A DNA stretch of 64,000 nucleotides from Pseudomonas sp. FEN (GCF_904067045.1 NZ_CAJFDC010000016.1:124001-188000); one strand, 5' to 3'. Counted from the first letter of the stretch, positions 52,095-61,055 are shown. A program made the numbers and translations. The notes: generated by a model from the letters alone, not told the origin.

Positions 52095-52852
52095 ACCCCC
52101 CAGGCCCCTTCCCGCTCTATGCATTCCATGCTCGTTCCTGCTGAATCCGGTGTTATTAGAAGAGTTATCGGTTGATGCAGCGACGTCGGGGCCGGACGCC
52201 TGACCCGCACGCGGCTCAAACGGGCCACCAGCGCCCCGTCGCGCTGAACATCACCAGTGGAACTGACCAGGCGGCTGTACTGGATTTCGCCGGTACGTCC
52301 GATCCACACCTGCAATACCGCCCGGTAGGTCCCCGGTCGGGTCAGCGGCAACGCACACAAGGCCTGTTCGATCGCCACCTGAATCGCCCGGGCATAACTG
52401 CTCGCCATGGCTTTCGCGACCGCGCCCTCGACACCTCTGGCCGCGGGCCCCTCGCTGATCCGAGCCACTTGCAAGGTAAAGGCGTCGGCGCGGGTGTAAA
52501 GCGCCATCAAACCACTGCCGGTCAGCAACAGACTCAGGGCTTCGCTGGCCCGATAGCGCCCGTGCACGGCAAACGAGCGGCGCGCGCGGGTCAGGTCGCG
52601 ATCCACCAGCACCGCCATCCCGGTCAGGCGACTGAACGTGTCCAGTGCGCTGGCCAGATCCTGGGCGGCGATATCCAGATCAAGGCGCACCTCGGGGTCG
52701 AGTCGCACCGGCTCCGCCGCCAGGCAGGGCAACAACCCGCCCAGCAGACAAGCGGCCAGGACCAGGCCCACCAGAGGAAAGCGAAAGAACGACAGACGCA
52801 CCGCCACGGATCGAAGTCCCTGCACAGCTGACGTGTTCCTGAAAATCGTCAT
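52091..52852 (-). CDS. vreA: STN-domain and TonB-like signalling protein (VreA-like), no beta-barrel
   Basis: 253 residues. A long N-terminus with signal or anchor (about 20-46, ending CLAAE) is followed by an STN signalling domain (about 55-130, LDIAAQDLASALDTFSRLTG) and a TonB C-terminal-like domain (about 150-235, YRAVLQVWIGRTGEIQYSRL). There is no TonB-dependent receptor barrel, unlike ordinary FecA-type partners of FecR. This matches VreA of the PUMA3 system. It should transmit a periplasmic signal to VreR. First gene of vreA-vreI-vreR. Confidence 0.87.
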   Translation of the reverse strand: MTIFRNTSAVQGLRSVAVRLSFFRFPLVGLVLAACLLGGLLPCLAAEPVRLDPEVRLDLDIAAQDLASALDTFSRLTGMAVLVDRDLTRARRSFAVHGRYRASEALSLLLTGSGLMALYTRADAFTLQVARISEGPAARGVEGAVAKAMASSYARAIQVAIEQALCALPLTRPGTYRAVLQVWIGRTGEIQYSRLVSSTGDVQRDGALVARLSRVRVRRPAPTSLHQPITLLITPDSAGTSMECIEREGAWGV

Positions 52853-52977
52853 CCTGAGGGCTGTTTATGAACCTGATGTTACGTTCACTGCAAAAAAACC
52901 ATCACCCGCTGGCCAAAGGCTTTGCTCTAGACTAAGGAACAGAGAAACCCCGCCTTCGGGGTAGCCAGGAGGCTTCA

Positions 52978-53310
52978 ATGAAATGTCCTTCGCCCCTCGG
53001 GGCCCTGTTACTGATCGCCGCCGCGCTCTCGGGGTCGGTTCTTGCGGCGGAGCCGGCGGCTCGACCGGTCGGCTGCATCGACGTCAGCGTCGGTGGCTAC
53101 AAAGCCCCGGACTACAACTGCTTGAGCCAGCAGATGAGCGACCCGGATCAGACCCAGGCACGGCAGAAAAACCAGGAAGCGCTGAACCCCGATATCACCA
53201 GAAAAGCCCCCAACAAACTGGGTCTGGCAACCCCAGCCGCCACCAGCATCCGTATGGGCAATACCTTTGGCACGTCAGTGAAACCACAACGGCCAGCAGC
53301 GGGCCAGTGA
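52978..53310 (+). CDS. Small exported protein of unknown function
   Basis: 110 residues. A signal peptide (about 1-23, ending SVLA-AEP) is followed by a polar, low-hydrophobicity chain with two cysteines (PVGCIDVSVGGYKAPDYNCL) that could form one disulfide. AGGAGG lies about six bases upstream, a strong ribosome site. It is divergent from vreA with a 125-base gap, so it may share its regulation. I do not recognise a named family. Confidence 0.75.
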   Translation: MKCPSPLGALLLIAAALSGSVLAAEPAARPVGCIDVSVGGYKAPDYNCLSQQMSDPDQTQARQKNQEALNPDITRKAPNKLGLATPAATSIRMGNTFGTSVKPQRPAAGQ

Positions 53311-53647
53311 CACTCCCGGCCCCCTCGGGAAGAAGTGTTCAAGCAGCCGCGGTCCTGTGGCGATCGACTTGCGCCATGCTCGGCCAACCCTCGCGTAGCA
53401 GAACATCGGCCTGTACAAAGGCAGCACCCGGCTGCGCTTTTCGCCCGAGCATGTCGAACGCCTTCACACCGTCGGCGCCTTGATCGCCACGCTGATACCC
53501 AGCGCGCAAACCTGAACCACCCTACAGTTTGGGTTGCACAACCCCCTGGTTCGGCGGCATTCTTGAAAACCTTCGACTGACAGAACTTTTCACCTCGGCC
53601 GCACTCAATCAGTGCATGGATCCACGCCCTTCCCGACAGAGATGCTC
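53311..53647. other. Intergenic region with a possible gene remnant
   Basis: No complete gene. Bases 53400-53516 (+) hold a 38-codon stop-bounded stretch with protein-like composition (QNIGLYKGSTRLRFSPEHVE, ending IPSAQT) but no start codon at its 5' end; a TAG at 53397 blocks it. It may be the tail of a decayed gene. The rest shows nothing recognisable apart from the tal leader. Confidence 0.35.
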
Positions 53648-54568
53648 ATGACTTCCAAGCTTGCACAACTCAAGCAGTTCACCACCGTGGTCGCGGATAC
53701 CGGCGATCTCGAGGCCATTACCCGCCTCAAGCCGGTCGATGCCACCACCAACCCTTCGCTGCTGCTCAAGGCCGCTGCGCTGCCAGGCTACGCCGACCTG
53801 CTCAAGGCTGCCGTGGCCCACGCCAAGGGTGATGTGGGCCTGGCCTGCGACCATTTCGCGGTGTCCGTGGGCAGTGGCATTCTCAAGGCGATTCCGGGGC
53901 GTATTTCCACTGAAGTCGACGCACGCCTGTCCTTCGACGAAGCCGCCCTGCTGGGCAAAGCCCGGCAGTTGATCGAGTTGTACGACAAGGCCGGCGTCGG
54001 CCGTGACCGCGTGCTGATCAAGTTGGCGTCGACCTGGGAAGGCATCCGCGCCGCCGAGAAGCTGGAAAAGGATGGCATCCAGACCAACCTGACCCTGCTG
54101 TTCTCCTTCGCCCAGGCCGCGGCCTGCGCCGATGCCGGGGTGTTCCTGATCTCGCCGTTCGTCGGTCGTATCTACGACTGGTACAAGAAGTCCACCGGCA
54201 ACGAGTACAGCGGTGCCGACGATCCGGGCGTGCAATCGGTGACCCGCATCTACAACTACTACAAGTCCAACGACTACAAGACCGTGGTCATGGGCGCAAG
54301 CTTCCGCAACATCAACCAGATCGAGCAACTGGCCGGCTGCGACCGCCTGACCATCAGCCCCGACCTGCTGGAAAAACTGTCCCTGGACGAAGGTAAACTG
54401 GAACGTCGACTGGTGCCGGGCGCGGCCGGTGAAGCGCACCTGAGCCTGAACGAAGCACAGTTCCGCTGGGCCTCCAACGAAGACGCCATGGCCACCGAAA
54501 AACTGGCCGAGGGCATTCGCCAGTTCGCTCGCGATCAGGAAAAACTGGAAGCGCTGCTGGGCCGCTGA
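53648..54568 (+). CDS. tal: Transaldolase
   Basis: 306 residues of the TalB type. Markers are VVADTGD near the start, KPVDATTNPSLLLKAA, the Schiff-base lysine region VLIKLASTWEGIRAAEKLE, and LTLLFSFAQAAACADAGVFL then ISPFVGRIYDWY. It transfers a dihydroxyacetone unit between sedoheptulose 7-phosphate and glyceraldehyde 3-phosphate in the non-oxidative pentose phosphate pathway. The ATG at 53648 gives the family start MTSKLAQLKQ; an ATG two codons earlier is possible. Confidence 0.96.
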   Translation: MTSKLAQLKQFTTVVADTGDLEAITRLKPVDATTNPSLLLKAAALPGYADLLKAAVAHAKGDVGLACDHFAVSVGSGILKAIPGRISTEVDARLSFDEAALLGKARQLIELYDKAGVGRDRVLIKLASTWEGIRAAEKLEKDGIQTNLTLLFSFAQAAACADAGVFLISPFVGRIYDWYKKSTGNEYSGADDPGVQSVTRIYNYYKSNDYKTVVMGASFRNINQIEQLAGCDRLTISPDLLEKLSLDEGKLERRLVPGAAGEAHLSLNEAQFRWASNEDAMATEKLAEGIRQFARDQEKLEALLGR

Positions 54569-54868
54569 CAAGGCCTCGATACTGTTCACTCGACAGACCT
54601 GTCTGTGAGAGCCGCACCGCCGCGAAAGGGCCCTCGAGGTCGAGAAAAACTTCGCGGCGGTGCGGTGATCCGACAAGCACCGCTCTCCCCCCTGGGCAGT
54701 CGGCTACGCCGCTCCCCGGGACATTGATTACTTCAGGTCCTGCTGCCACACGGCCAGTCAGCGACCCGCTGGATACCTCTTCTTTCCTGGCCCGGCGCCC
54801 CTCACTCGACGTCAAACACCGATGGGGCGATCCGGTCGGCCACTCGGCCCGACCGCCGACCGCCACCG
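54569..54868. other. Intergenic region with inverted repeat
   Basis: GCACCGCCGCGAA (54615-54627) is the reverse complement of TTCGCGGCGGTGC (54652-54664), a hairpin of the same family as 1871-1990. It is also a candidate terminator for tal. The remaining 200 bases show no gene. Confidence 0.6.
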
Positions 54869-55072
54869 TCAGTTGGTACGTTCGACGCTATCGGACGGTG
54901 CCGACTTGCCGGCCGCCACGGCCTGGGCCTTTTCAGACTGCTGGTAATGGGCCATGGAGGCATCACGGGCGGCCTCCATGCGCGCCATGACTTTTTCACC
55001 GCCGCCTTCGGCCATGGCCGCAACAGAGGCCGTCATCAGGGTTACGATCAACAATGCTTTAAGGGATTTCAT
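54869..55072 (-). CDS. Small exported protein of unknown function
   Basis: 67 residues. A signal peptide (MKSLKALLIVTLMTASVAAM, cleavage near AMA-EGG) is followed by an alanine/lysine-rich helical mature part (KVMARMEAARDASMAHYQQS). GGAGAG lies seven bases upstream. It is divergent from the LysR gene by 216 bases. Family not recognised. Confidence 0.7.
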   Translation of the reverse strand: MKSLKALLIVTLMTASVAAMAEGGGEKVMARMEAARDASMAHYQQSEKAQAVAAGKSAPSDSVERTN

Positions 55073-55252
55073 CAGTCACTCTCCAATAGTTTGGTTGAGT
55101 CAGCTGCTGTTCTTGCTGACTTGGACTCATCCTATAGAGCGGTGCATTTCAGCCTGTTCCCCACAACATGAATTTTTTTACAGGATACTCAGCTGAAGAA
55201 AACAATCGGGGCGAGCCCTTGCGCAGACTGGATAACCTCAATGCAAGGCCCT

Positions 55253-55274
55253 AGAATCGGCAGGCATTGATTCT
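55253..55274. promoter_or_regulatory. Inverted repeat just upstream of the LysR gene
   Basis: AGAATC (55253-55258) faces GATTCT (55269-55274) with a ten-base spacer, ending 14 bases before the LysR start. It is a candidate autoregulatory site. Arm length and spacing only partly fit the LysR T-N11-A rule. Confidence 0.4.
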
Positions 55275-55288
55275 GGAAAAGGGACAAT

Positions 55289-56185
55289 ATGGATCGTATC
55301 GACTGCATGCGCGCCTTCGTCGCCACGGTGGGCGCCAATGGCTTTGCCGCGGCGGCCCGGGCCATGGATGTACCACGTTCGAAAGTCAGCAAGCAGATCC
55401 AGGCGCTGGAAGAGGCCATTGGCGTGCAACTGCTGCAACGCACCACCCGCAGCCTGCACCTGACCGAAGCCGGTGCCGAATACTACGAAGCGGCGCGCGA
55501 ACTGCTGGCGTCCCTGGACGAAACCGAACAACGCGCCCGTGACGGTGTCGGCGAGCTACGCGGCGTACTGCGGGTCAACGCGCCCATGTCCTTCGGTCTG
55601 CGTCGGTTGGGGCCGCTGATTCCGCTGTTTCATCAGCAGCATCCGAACGTCGAACTGCAACTGGTGCTCAGCGACCAGCAAGTCGATCCGGTACGCGGTG
55701 GCTTCGATGTCACCATCCGGATTGCCAGCCTGCCGGACTCGTCCATGGTCGCCCGTTTGCTCGCACCCGCACCGCGCATCATGGTGGCCTCGCCCGCCTA
55801 CCTGGCCCGGGCCGGCACGCCACGAACGCCCAAGGAGCTGACGAGCCACCAATGCCTGAACTATGGCTACCTGCAAAGCGGCGTCAGCCTGCAACTGAGC
55901 AACGGCAAGGAAACCCAACGGGTCAACGTCACCGGGCCCCTGCACGCCAACAACGGCGACCTGCTGGCCCAGGCCGCGCAAGCCGGCATGGGCATCGCCC
56001 TGCTACCCGACTTTATCGTCGAGGACGCCCTGGCCGCCGGTACCCTGGTAGCGGTGCTGTGCGAATGGCAGGCCCCGGCCATCAGCATCAACGCGGTCTA
56101 CCCGTCGGCACGCCGGGTGCCGCAGAAGACCCGGGCCTTTATCGAGTTCCTGGTCAAGGCGCTGGCGGTGGAAGCCACGGCCTGA
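55289..56185 (+). CDS. LysR family transcriptional regulator
   Basis: 298 residues. An N-terminal helix-turn-helix (about 5-62, GFAAAARAMDVPRSKVSKQI) and a substrate-binding domain of the DmlR/AaeR-like group (about 90-290, with HPNVELQLVLSDQQVDPVRG, then GFDVTIRI) are visible. No divergent metabolic gene is next to it except a small exported protein, so the target is unclear. Confidence 0.92.
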   Translation: MDRIDCMRAFVATVGANGFAAAARAMDVPRSKVSKQIQALEEAIGVQLLQRTTRSLHLTEAGAEYYEAARELLASLDETEQRARDGVGELRGVLRVNAPMSFGLRRLGPLIPLFHQQHPNVELQLVLSDQQVDPVRGGFDVTIRIASLPDSSMVARLLAPAPRIMVASPAYLARAGTPRTPKELTSHQCLNYGYLQSGVSLQLSNGKETQRVNVTGPLHANNGDLLAQAAQAGMGIALLPDFIVEDALAAGTLVAVLCEWQAPAISINAVYPSARRVPQKTRAFIEFLVKALAVEATA

Positions 56186-56235
56186 ACGGATGCCCAACTC
56201 TCTGCGCCCACCCAAGCGCCTGACCGGAGCAGAAA

Positions 56236-57858
56236 CTACAGTGAAAAGCGCGCGATCAGATGACTCAGGCTGCCGGCCAGTTTGGACAGTTCGCCGCTGG
56301 CGATAGAGGTCTGGCTGGCGGCCGACGAGCTTTGAATGGACAGATCGCGAATGCTCACCAGGTTGCGGTCGACCGAGCGCGCCACCTGCGCCTGTTGTTC
56401 GGAAGCCGTGGCGATCAGTTGGTTCTTTTCATTGATATCGGCAATCGACAGGGTCACCTCCTTGATCGCCAGGCCGGTCTCATGGGCCAGCGAACGGGTC
56501 ACCCGGGTTTCTTCGCTGCTGTGGTTCATGGACTCCACGGCCTTCTTCGAATCGATCTGGATACCTTTGACCATCTGCTCGATTTCCTGGGTCGACTGCT
56601 GGGTCCGATGGGCCAGCGCGCGCACCTCATCCGCCACCACCGCAAAGCCGCGGCCCTGCTCCCCCGCCCGGGCGGCCTCGATGGCCGCGTTCAATGCCAG
56701 CAGGTTGGTCTGCTCGGCAATGGAGCCGATCACATCAAGGACCTTGGCAATGTGCAGGGCTTGCCCGGCCAAGCCTTCTATATCGGTTTTGGTCTGCTCG
56801 ACGCGGCTGCTCAAACGCTCTATGGAACCGATGGTTTCACCCACGCGATCCTGGACAATCCGGGCCGAGCTTTCCGAAACCTGGGTGGACTGTGAGGCCG
56901 AAACGGCATTTCTGGCCACCTCCTCGACGGCGGCGGTCATCTGGTTGACGGCGGTGGCGGCCTGGTCGGTTTCAATACTCTGCTTTTGAATACCCACTGT
57001 CGACTCGTGGGTGATCGCGCTCATCTGCTCCGCCGCCGAGGCCAGTTGCCGGGATGAGTCGGCGATATGTTCAATGGTGTTCTTGAGGCTCAGGCGCATG
57101 GCGGCGGCGACGGTCTGCAAGTCGGTGATTTCATCCCGGCCGGTGACCTCCACTTCACTCTTCAGATCGCCGTCGGCGATCTTCTGCATGGAAAGACGCA
57201 AGGCACTGATCGGTTGCGTGATACTGCGGGTAAACAGCAGTGCCACGACGCACGTAATCACCAGGGCCAACACCATGAACACCAGCGTCAGCATGAGCGC
57301 GATGCCATAGCTGTCGTTCGCCACCTGCCCCGATCGCTCGGCGCCCACCTCGTTGAGGTGGATCAGCGTCTGAATCGAAGTCTGCAGTTTTTTCGCCGCT
57401 TCGCTGGTAGTGTCACGAATGAAGTGGGTCATGGTCTCGAAGGATGCGCTCGGGCTCATGCTCACCAGCCGATCGATCAGGTCCTGATAATCGCGCACAT
57501 TGACGACCACCTGCTCATAAAGCTGTTTTTCTTCGGGACTGGAAACCCGTGAAGCGTATTTTTCGGTTTCCTGGCTCAAGACCACCTTCAGCGCCTGTAG
57601 TTTGTCCAGCGAGCTTTTGCTTTGGCGGTCTTCATCCATGACAAAGCGACGGGCATCGAGTCGGTAGAGTTGCCCGGCATCTTGAATGCGGCCGGCCTGG
57701 CGTACGCTCGGCAACCAGTTGCTTTGCAACTCCAGCGATGCGTCGTGGATTTCCTTCATCCGATACAGCGAAGTCAGCCCGAGGCTGATCAGCAGCAGGC
57801 AGATCACCCCGAAACCGAGGAGGGATCTGAAGGTCAACCTGATGTTCCTTGTGTTCAT
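56236..57858 (-). CDS. Methyl-accepting chemotaxis protein with four-helix-bundle sensor
   Basis: 540 residues. A membrane helix (about 12-32), a periplasmic four-helix-bundle ligand domain (about 33-185, 4HB_MCP type), a second membrane helix (about 190-212), HAMP (about 212-265) and a signalling domain with hairpin tip EQTNLLALNAAIEAARAGEQ then GRGFAVVADEVRALA complete it. The ATG at 57858 has GGAG eight bases upstream; the longer frame to 57894 has none. Ligand unknown. No C-terminal CheR-binding pentapeptide is seen (it ends LIARFSL). Confidence 0.94.
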   Translation of the reverse strand: MNTRNIRLTFRSLLGFGVICLLLISLGLTSLYRMKEIHDASLELQSNWLPSVRQAGRIQDAGQLYRLDARRFVMDEDRQSKSSLDKLQALKVVLSQETEKYASRVSSPEEKQLYEQVVVNVRDYQDLIDRLVSMSPSASFETMTHFIRDTTSEAAKKLQTSIQTLIHLNEVGAERSGQVANDSYGIALMLTLVFMVLALVITCVVALLFTRSITQPISALRLSMQKIADGDLKSEVEVTGRDEITDLQTVAAAMRLSLKNTIEHIADSSRQLASAAEQMSAITHESTVGIQKQSIETDQAATAVNQMTAAVEEVARNAVSASQSTQVSESSARIVQDRVGETIGSIERLSSRVEQTKTDIEGLAGQALHIAKVLDVIGSIAEQTNLLALNAAIEAARAGEQGRGFAVVADEVRALAHRTQQSTQEIEQMVKGIQIDSKKAVESMNHSSEETRVTRSLAHETGLAIKEVTLSIADINEKNQLIATASEQQAQVARSVDRNLVSIRDLSIQSSSAASQTSIASGELSKLAGSLSHLIARFSL

Positions 57859-58028
57859 GACACTACTCCGAGGCCAGGCTGCTTGAACTTTCAATTGCGG
57901 GGAACGCCAATCACTCCACCAGTGTAGTGCGTCCCTCGCAAAAGATCGGTTTCAACGCCCGGGCATCCTCGAAGCGAGACCAAGCGTAGATTCGCGGGCG
58001 GATCCGGGGCCCCCGCGAACCAGGACAC

Positions 58029-59309
58029 TTACGCCAGCAGCTTGCGCTCGTTCTTGCCGTACTTGATCGATTTTTCATCCGGGATCATCAGGCCGGTCTG
58101 CTCGTCACGGCCTTGCAGGACGAAACGGGCGTCCGCCTTGCCCAACTGCTCGGCGGCCTTCTGGCTATCGGCCCCGATCTCGCCCTTTTTCATGCGGTTG
58201 ACGATCACACCCACGGCGGTGTCCTTGAAATCGCGCAGCATCCAGGCATCGCCGTCGCTGTCACCGGCCACCAACACCGGACCATAACCCTTCTTCGCCA
58301 CCAGCACATTCTTGATGCCCACGGTCTTGCCCGGGCCATAGTTGAAGTGCCAGCCCGGCAGATAGCTGCTGTCGTACTTGCCGTCGGTCATGGCCAGGCG
58401 CAGGCCGATCACGTTTTCCGGCGGCACGCCATAACCGTAGTTGGGATGGCCGGCGAACACCCGCACCACGTCGTCGATGGACGCGGTGCTGACATATACG
58501 TCAATCCCGTTGGCCCGCAACGTGTGCATCAGACCACGGATTTCCTCGTGGATACGGATGCCGTGGAAGTGCGTGTCGGCGACCACTCCGGCCTTGCCCG
58601 GCAGGCTGCGCGGGCTCTCGTACTTGACCTTGCGCAGGCCATCACCGAGATCGTGGTTGTTGGACGCCTCGGCCATCGCCTGCAATTCGGCGGTGGTCAT
58701 GTTCTTGTAGAAATAGATGATCCACTTGTAACCGATCTCCACCGGGTAGCTGTCGCAGATTGCGTCGTACATGAAGTAGAGCTTGGTGAAGAAGTCCTTG
58801 AACTGATCGCTGGCCTGGATTTCCTCCAGGCTCTTGCTGCCGGCCAGGCCCTGGTAATTGGCGTGCAACCAGCGGTAGTCGGCTTCGACGTCGGCGGCGA
58901 TGTCTTCCATGTTCACCGGCTTGCCGTCGACCGTGACGTAGTCCTTCATGAACGGGCCGTTCGGCACATCCTGGCGCAACACGGCGGCAAACTCGTCGGG
59001 GCTGAGTTTGTACTGCAAATGATTCATCTGGTAGACCAGCAGCGCCTCTTCGCAGTCGTTCATGATGCAGGTGTTGTCCCAGTCGAACACCGCGTATGGA
59101 CGCTTGTCCGGGTGATAGGACGCACTCTTCACGCCGTGCTGGTCGATCACCGCCTGCAGGCGCTTCTGGTTCAGCGGCGACCAACGCGCCGGGTCAAGCG
59201 CACTCGGCGTGGCCTTGGCGGTGGAGGCCTCGGCAAGACGGCCGCTCAACAGCAAGGGACTGACAACGGAAACGGCGGCAAGGGTATTCAGAAACTGGCG
59301 ACGCTGCAT
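58029..59309 (-). CDS. Tat-type exported HAD phosphatase
   Basis: 426 residues. The signal MQRRQFLNTLAAVSVVSPLL has a twin arginine at 3-4 and cleavage near AEA. The HAD nucleophile motif is DWDNT (76-80, D76 and D78) in YAVFDWDNTCIMND; motif IV is VAGDSDGDAWML. The fold resembles phosphorylcholine phosphatase (PchP)-like enzymes, but the substrate is not established. The ATG at 59309 has AGGAG about eight bases upstream. It is divergent from a DeoR regulator gene 263 bases away. Confidence 0.85.
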   Translation of the reverse strand: MQRRQFLNTLAAVSVVSPLLLSGRLAEASTAKATPSALDPARWSPLNQKRLQAVIDQHGVKSASYHPDKRPYAVFDWDNTCIMNDCEEALLVYQMNHLQYKLSPDEFAAVLRQDVPNGPFMKDYVTVDGKPVNMEDIAADVEADYRWLHANYQGLAGSKSLEEIQASDQFKDFFTKLYFMYDAICDSYPVEIGYKWIIYFYKNMTTAELQAMAEASNNHDLGDGLRKVKYESPRSLPGKAGVVADTHFHGIRIHEEIRGLMHTLRANGIDVYVSTASIDDVVRVFAGHPNYGYGVPPENVIGLRLAMTDGKYDSSYLPGWHFNYGPGKTVGIKNVLVAKKGYGPVLVAGDSDGDAWMLRDFKDTAVGVIVNRMKKGEIGADSQKAAEQLGKADARFVLQGRDEQTGLMIPDEKSIKYGKNERKLLA

Positions 59310-59436
59310 GGCATAACTCCTGGAATTAGAAGAATGGTCGCAAACGGGGCGACGGCGAGAGCGTGTTTCAAGACAAGGGCGCAAGAGGGACAAGCGTCCG
59401 GCGATGAGGCTAGCGTCAAATACATAAAAATACAAC

Positions 59437-59468
59437 AATGCCACAACATTACACATTTATGGCACATT
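59437..59468. promoter_or_regulatory. Candidate operator in the HAD/DeoR divergent region
   Basis: AATGCCA (59437-59443) and TGGCACATT (59460-59468) form an imperfect inverted repeat in an AT-rich tract (59415-59470). It is the most likely place for the promoters of the two divergent genes and for DeoR binding. The match is short. Confidence 0.4.
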
Positions 59469-59572
59469 GACACTTTCCGACCAGTGGTCATGGGAATGCC
59501 GAACTTGACAGCATCCCCACGCCTCCCACAATGCGTGCTCGGAGAATCATCCCAACAGCAAGGACATGAGGC

Positions 59573-60343
59573 ATGTGGCAAGAAGAGCGTTACCAGCGGA
59601 TTCGCGCATTGCTGGCGACCTTGCAGCGCGTGACCACCGACCGCATCGTCACGGAGCTGAATGTTTCCCGCGAAACGGTGCGTCGCGACCTGGTGGCGCT
59701 GGAAGCCCTCGGCGAGTTGAAGCGCATACACGGCGGTGCGATTACCGTCGAGGATGAGGCGCCGATTGCCGAGCGCGCCCATATCAACGTCAAGTTCAAG
59801 CGTGACCTGGCCCGGGCCGCGGTCAGCCTGCTGTCCCATGGCCAGACGGTGTTCATCGACGCCGGCACCACCACCGAGATCCTCGCGCAGGAGTTGGCCA
59901 GGCTCGGCGGGCTGACCGTGATCACCAACTCGTTCAACGTCGCGCTGCACCTGCGCGGTAGCACTGCCGCGGGCAGCTTGCACAATGAGGTGATCGTCCT
60001 CGGGGGATCACTCTGCGAGCGTTCGCCGGCCACGGTGGGCGCCATCACGGTGGCGGAGATCGGCCGCTATCGCGCCGACCTCGCCCTGCTGTCACCGGTG
60101 GGGGTGGACGCCCAGCACGGCGCCAGCAACTACGACCCTCGTGAGAGCGAGGTGGCCCGCGCCATGGCCGAACACGCCGCACGGGTGGTGATTCTGGCCG
60201 ACTACAGCAAGCTCGGCGTGCAAAGCCGTATCAGTTTCTGCCCGCCTGAGCGTATCGATGTGTTGGTCACCAATCAGAGAGCCAGCGGCGAGACGGCGCT
60301 CGACGCACTTAACGCCAGGGTCAAGGAGCTCATCCTGGTTTGA
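59573..60343 (+). CDS. DeoR/GlpR family transcriptional regulator
   Basis: 256 residues. The N-terminal DeoR helix-turn-helix (about 5-58, VTTDRIVTELNVSRETVRRD) is followed by a sugar-phosphate-binding domain (about 75-250) with DAGTTTEILAQEL and NYDPRESEVARAM. Such repressors usually respond to a phosphorylated sugar or polyol. It is divergent from the HAD phosphatase gene, its most likely target. Confidence 0.92.
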   Translation: MWQEERYQRIRALLATLQRVTTDRIVTELNVSRETVRRDLVALEALGELKRIHGGAITVEDEAPIAERAHINVKFKRDLARAAVSLLSHGQTVFIDAGTTTEILAQELARLGGLTVITNSFNVALHLRGSTAAGSLHNEVIVLGGSLCERSPATVGAITVAEIGRYRADLALLSPVGVDAQHGASNYDPRESEVARAMAEHAARVVILADYSKLGVQSRISFCPPERIDVLVTNQRASGETALDALNARVKELILV

Positions 60344-60413
60344 TGCCCGAAGGCGATGCTGCCCGGACAGGCGCCACCAGACTCAAGGGCCTTATCGCCG
60401 GCTGGCCTACACT

Positions 60414-61046
60414 TCATTTTGGTCGGCGCACAGCCCGGATCCTGCCACTGTTCCCTCCGCCACAGAAAAACCGACCTTGTCCATCGGACTCAAGCCCCGA
60501 ACCCCCCACGCCAGCGGGCATCTCGATACGCTCCAGCAGCTCTCCGGTTTGCGGATGCACCCGCCGAACATCGCTCTGCTCGTCCTCCCAGGTGCCATGC
60601 CACAGCTCGTCATCAACCCAGGTGACCCCCGTAACAAAACGGTCCGACTCGATAATGCGTAGAGTCGCCCCCGTTTCGGGATCGACCTGATGGATCCTGC
60701 GGCCCTGATACTGCCCGACCCAGAGCGTTCCCTCGGCCCAGGCAAGCCCGGAATCAGCGCCATTGCCGGGTGCCGGTATCGATGTGAGCACCTCGCCGGT
60801 CAGCGGATCGACCTTCTGGATACGCCCCTCGGCGATCTGGAACAGGTAGCGGCCATCGAAGGCGGTGCCGGCCTGGGCGACGACATCGATCGAGCGCACG
60901 ACCGCCCCGCTTGCCGGGTCGAGGGCGTTGAGCCTGTCGCCCGAGGCAAACCAGACGTACTGGCCATCATGGGTGACCCCGGCCACATGGTCGACGCCGG
61001 GAAAAGGCCCATATTCACGCAGTATTTCAGCTTGAGAGTTTTTCAT
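60414..61046 (-). CDS. Beta-propeller protein, glutamine-cyclotransferase/SMP-30-like
   Basis: 210 residues built from repeated propeller blades (VWFASGDRLNALDPASGAVV; LFQIAEGRIQKVDPLTGEVL; LWVGQYQGRRIHQVDPETGA; LWHGTWEDEQSDVRRVHPQT). No signal peptide is visible, so it appears cytosolic, and it is shorter than a complete six- or seven-blade propeller. It lies nine bases after the regulator gene at 61056-62276 in the same direction, and so belongs with the DUF899 cluster. Activity is unknown; the glutamine-cyclotransferase likeness is structural. Confidence 0.78.
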   Translation of the reverse strand: MKNSQAEILREYGPFPGVDHVAGVTHDGQYVWFASGDRLNALDPASGAVVRSIDVVAQAGTAFDGRYLFQIAEGRIQKVDPLTGEVLTSIPAPGNGADSGLAWAEGTLWVGQYQGRRIHQVDPETGATLRIIESDRFVTGVTWVDDELWHGTWEDEQSDVRRVHPQTGELLERIEMPAGVGGSGLESDGQGRFFCGGGNSGRIRAVRRPK

Positions 61047-61055
61047 GGGCTCAGT

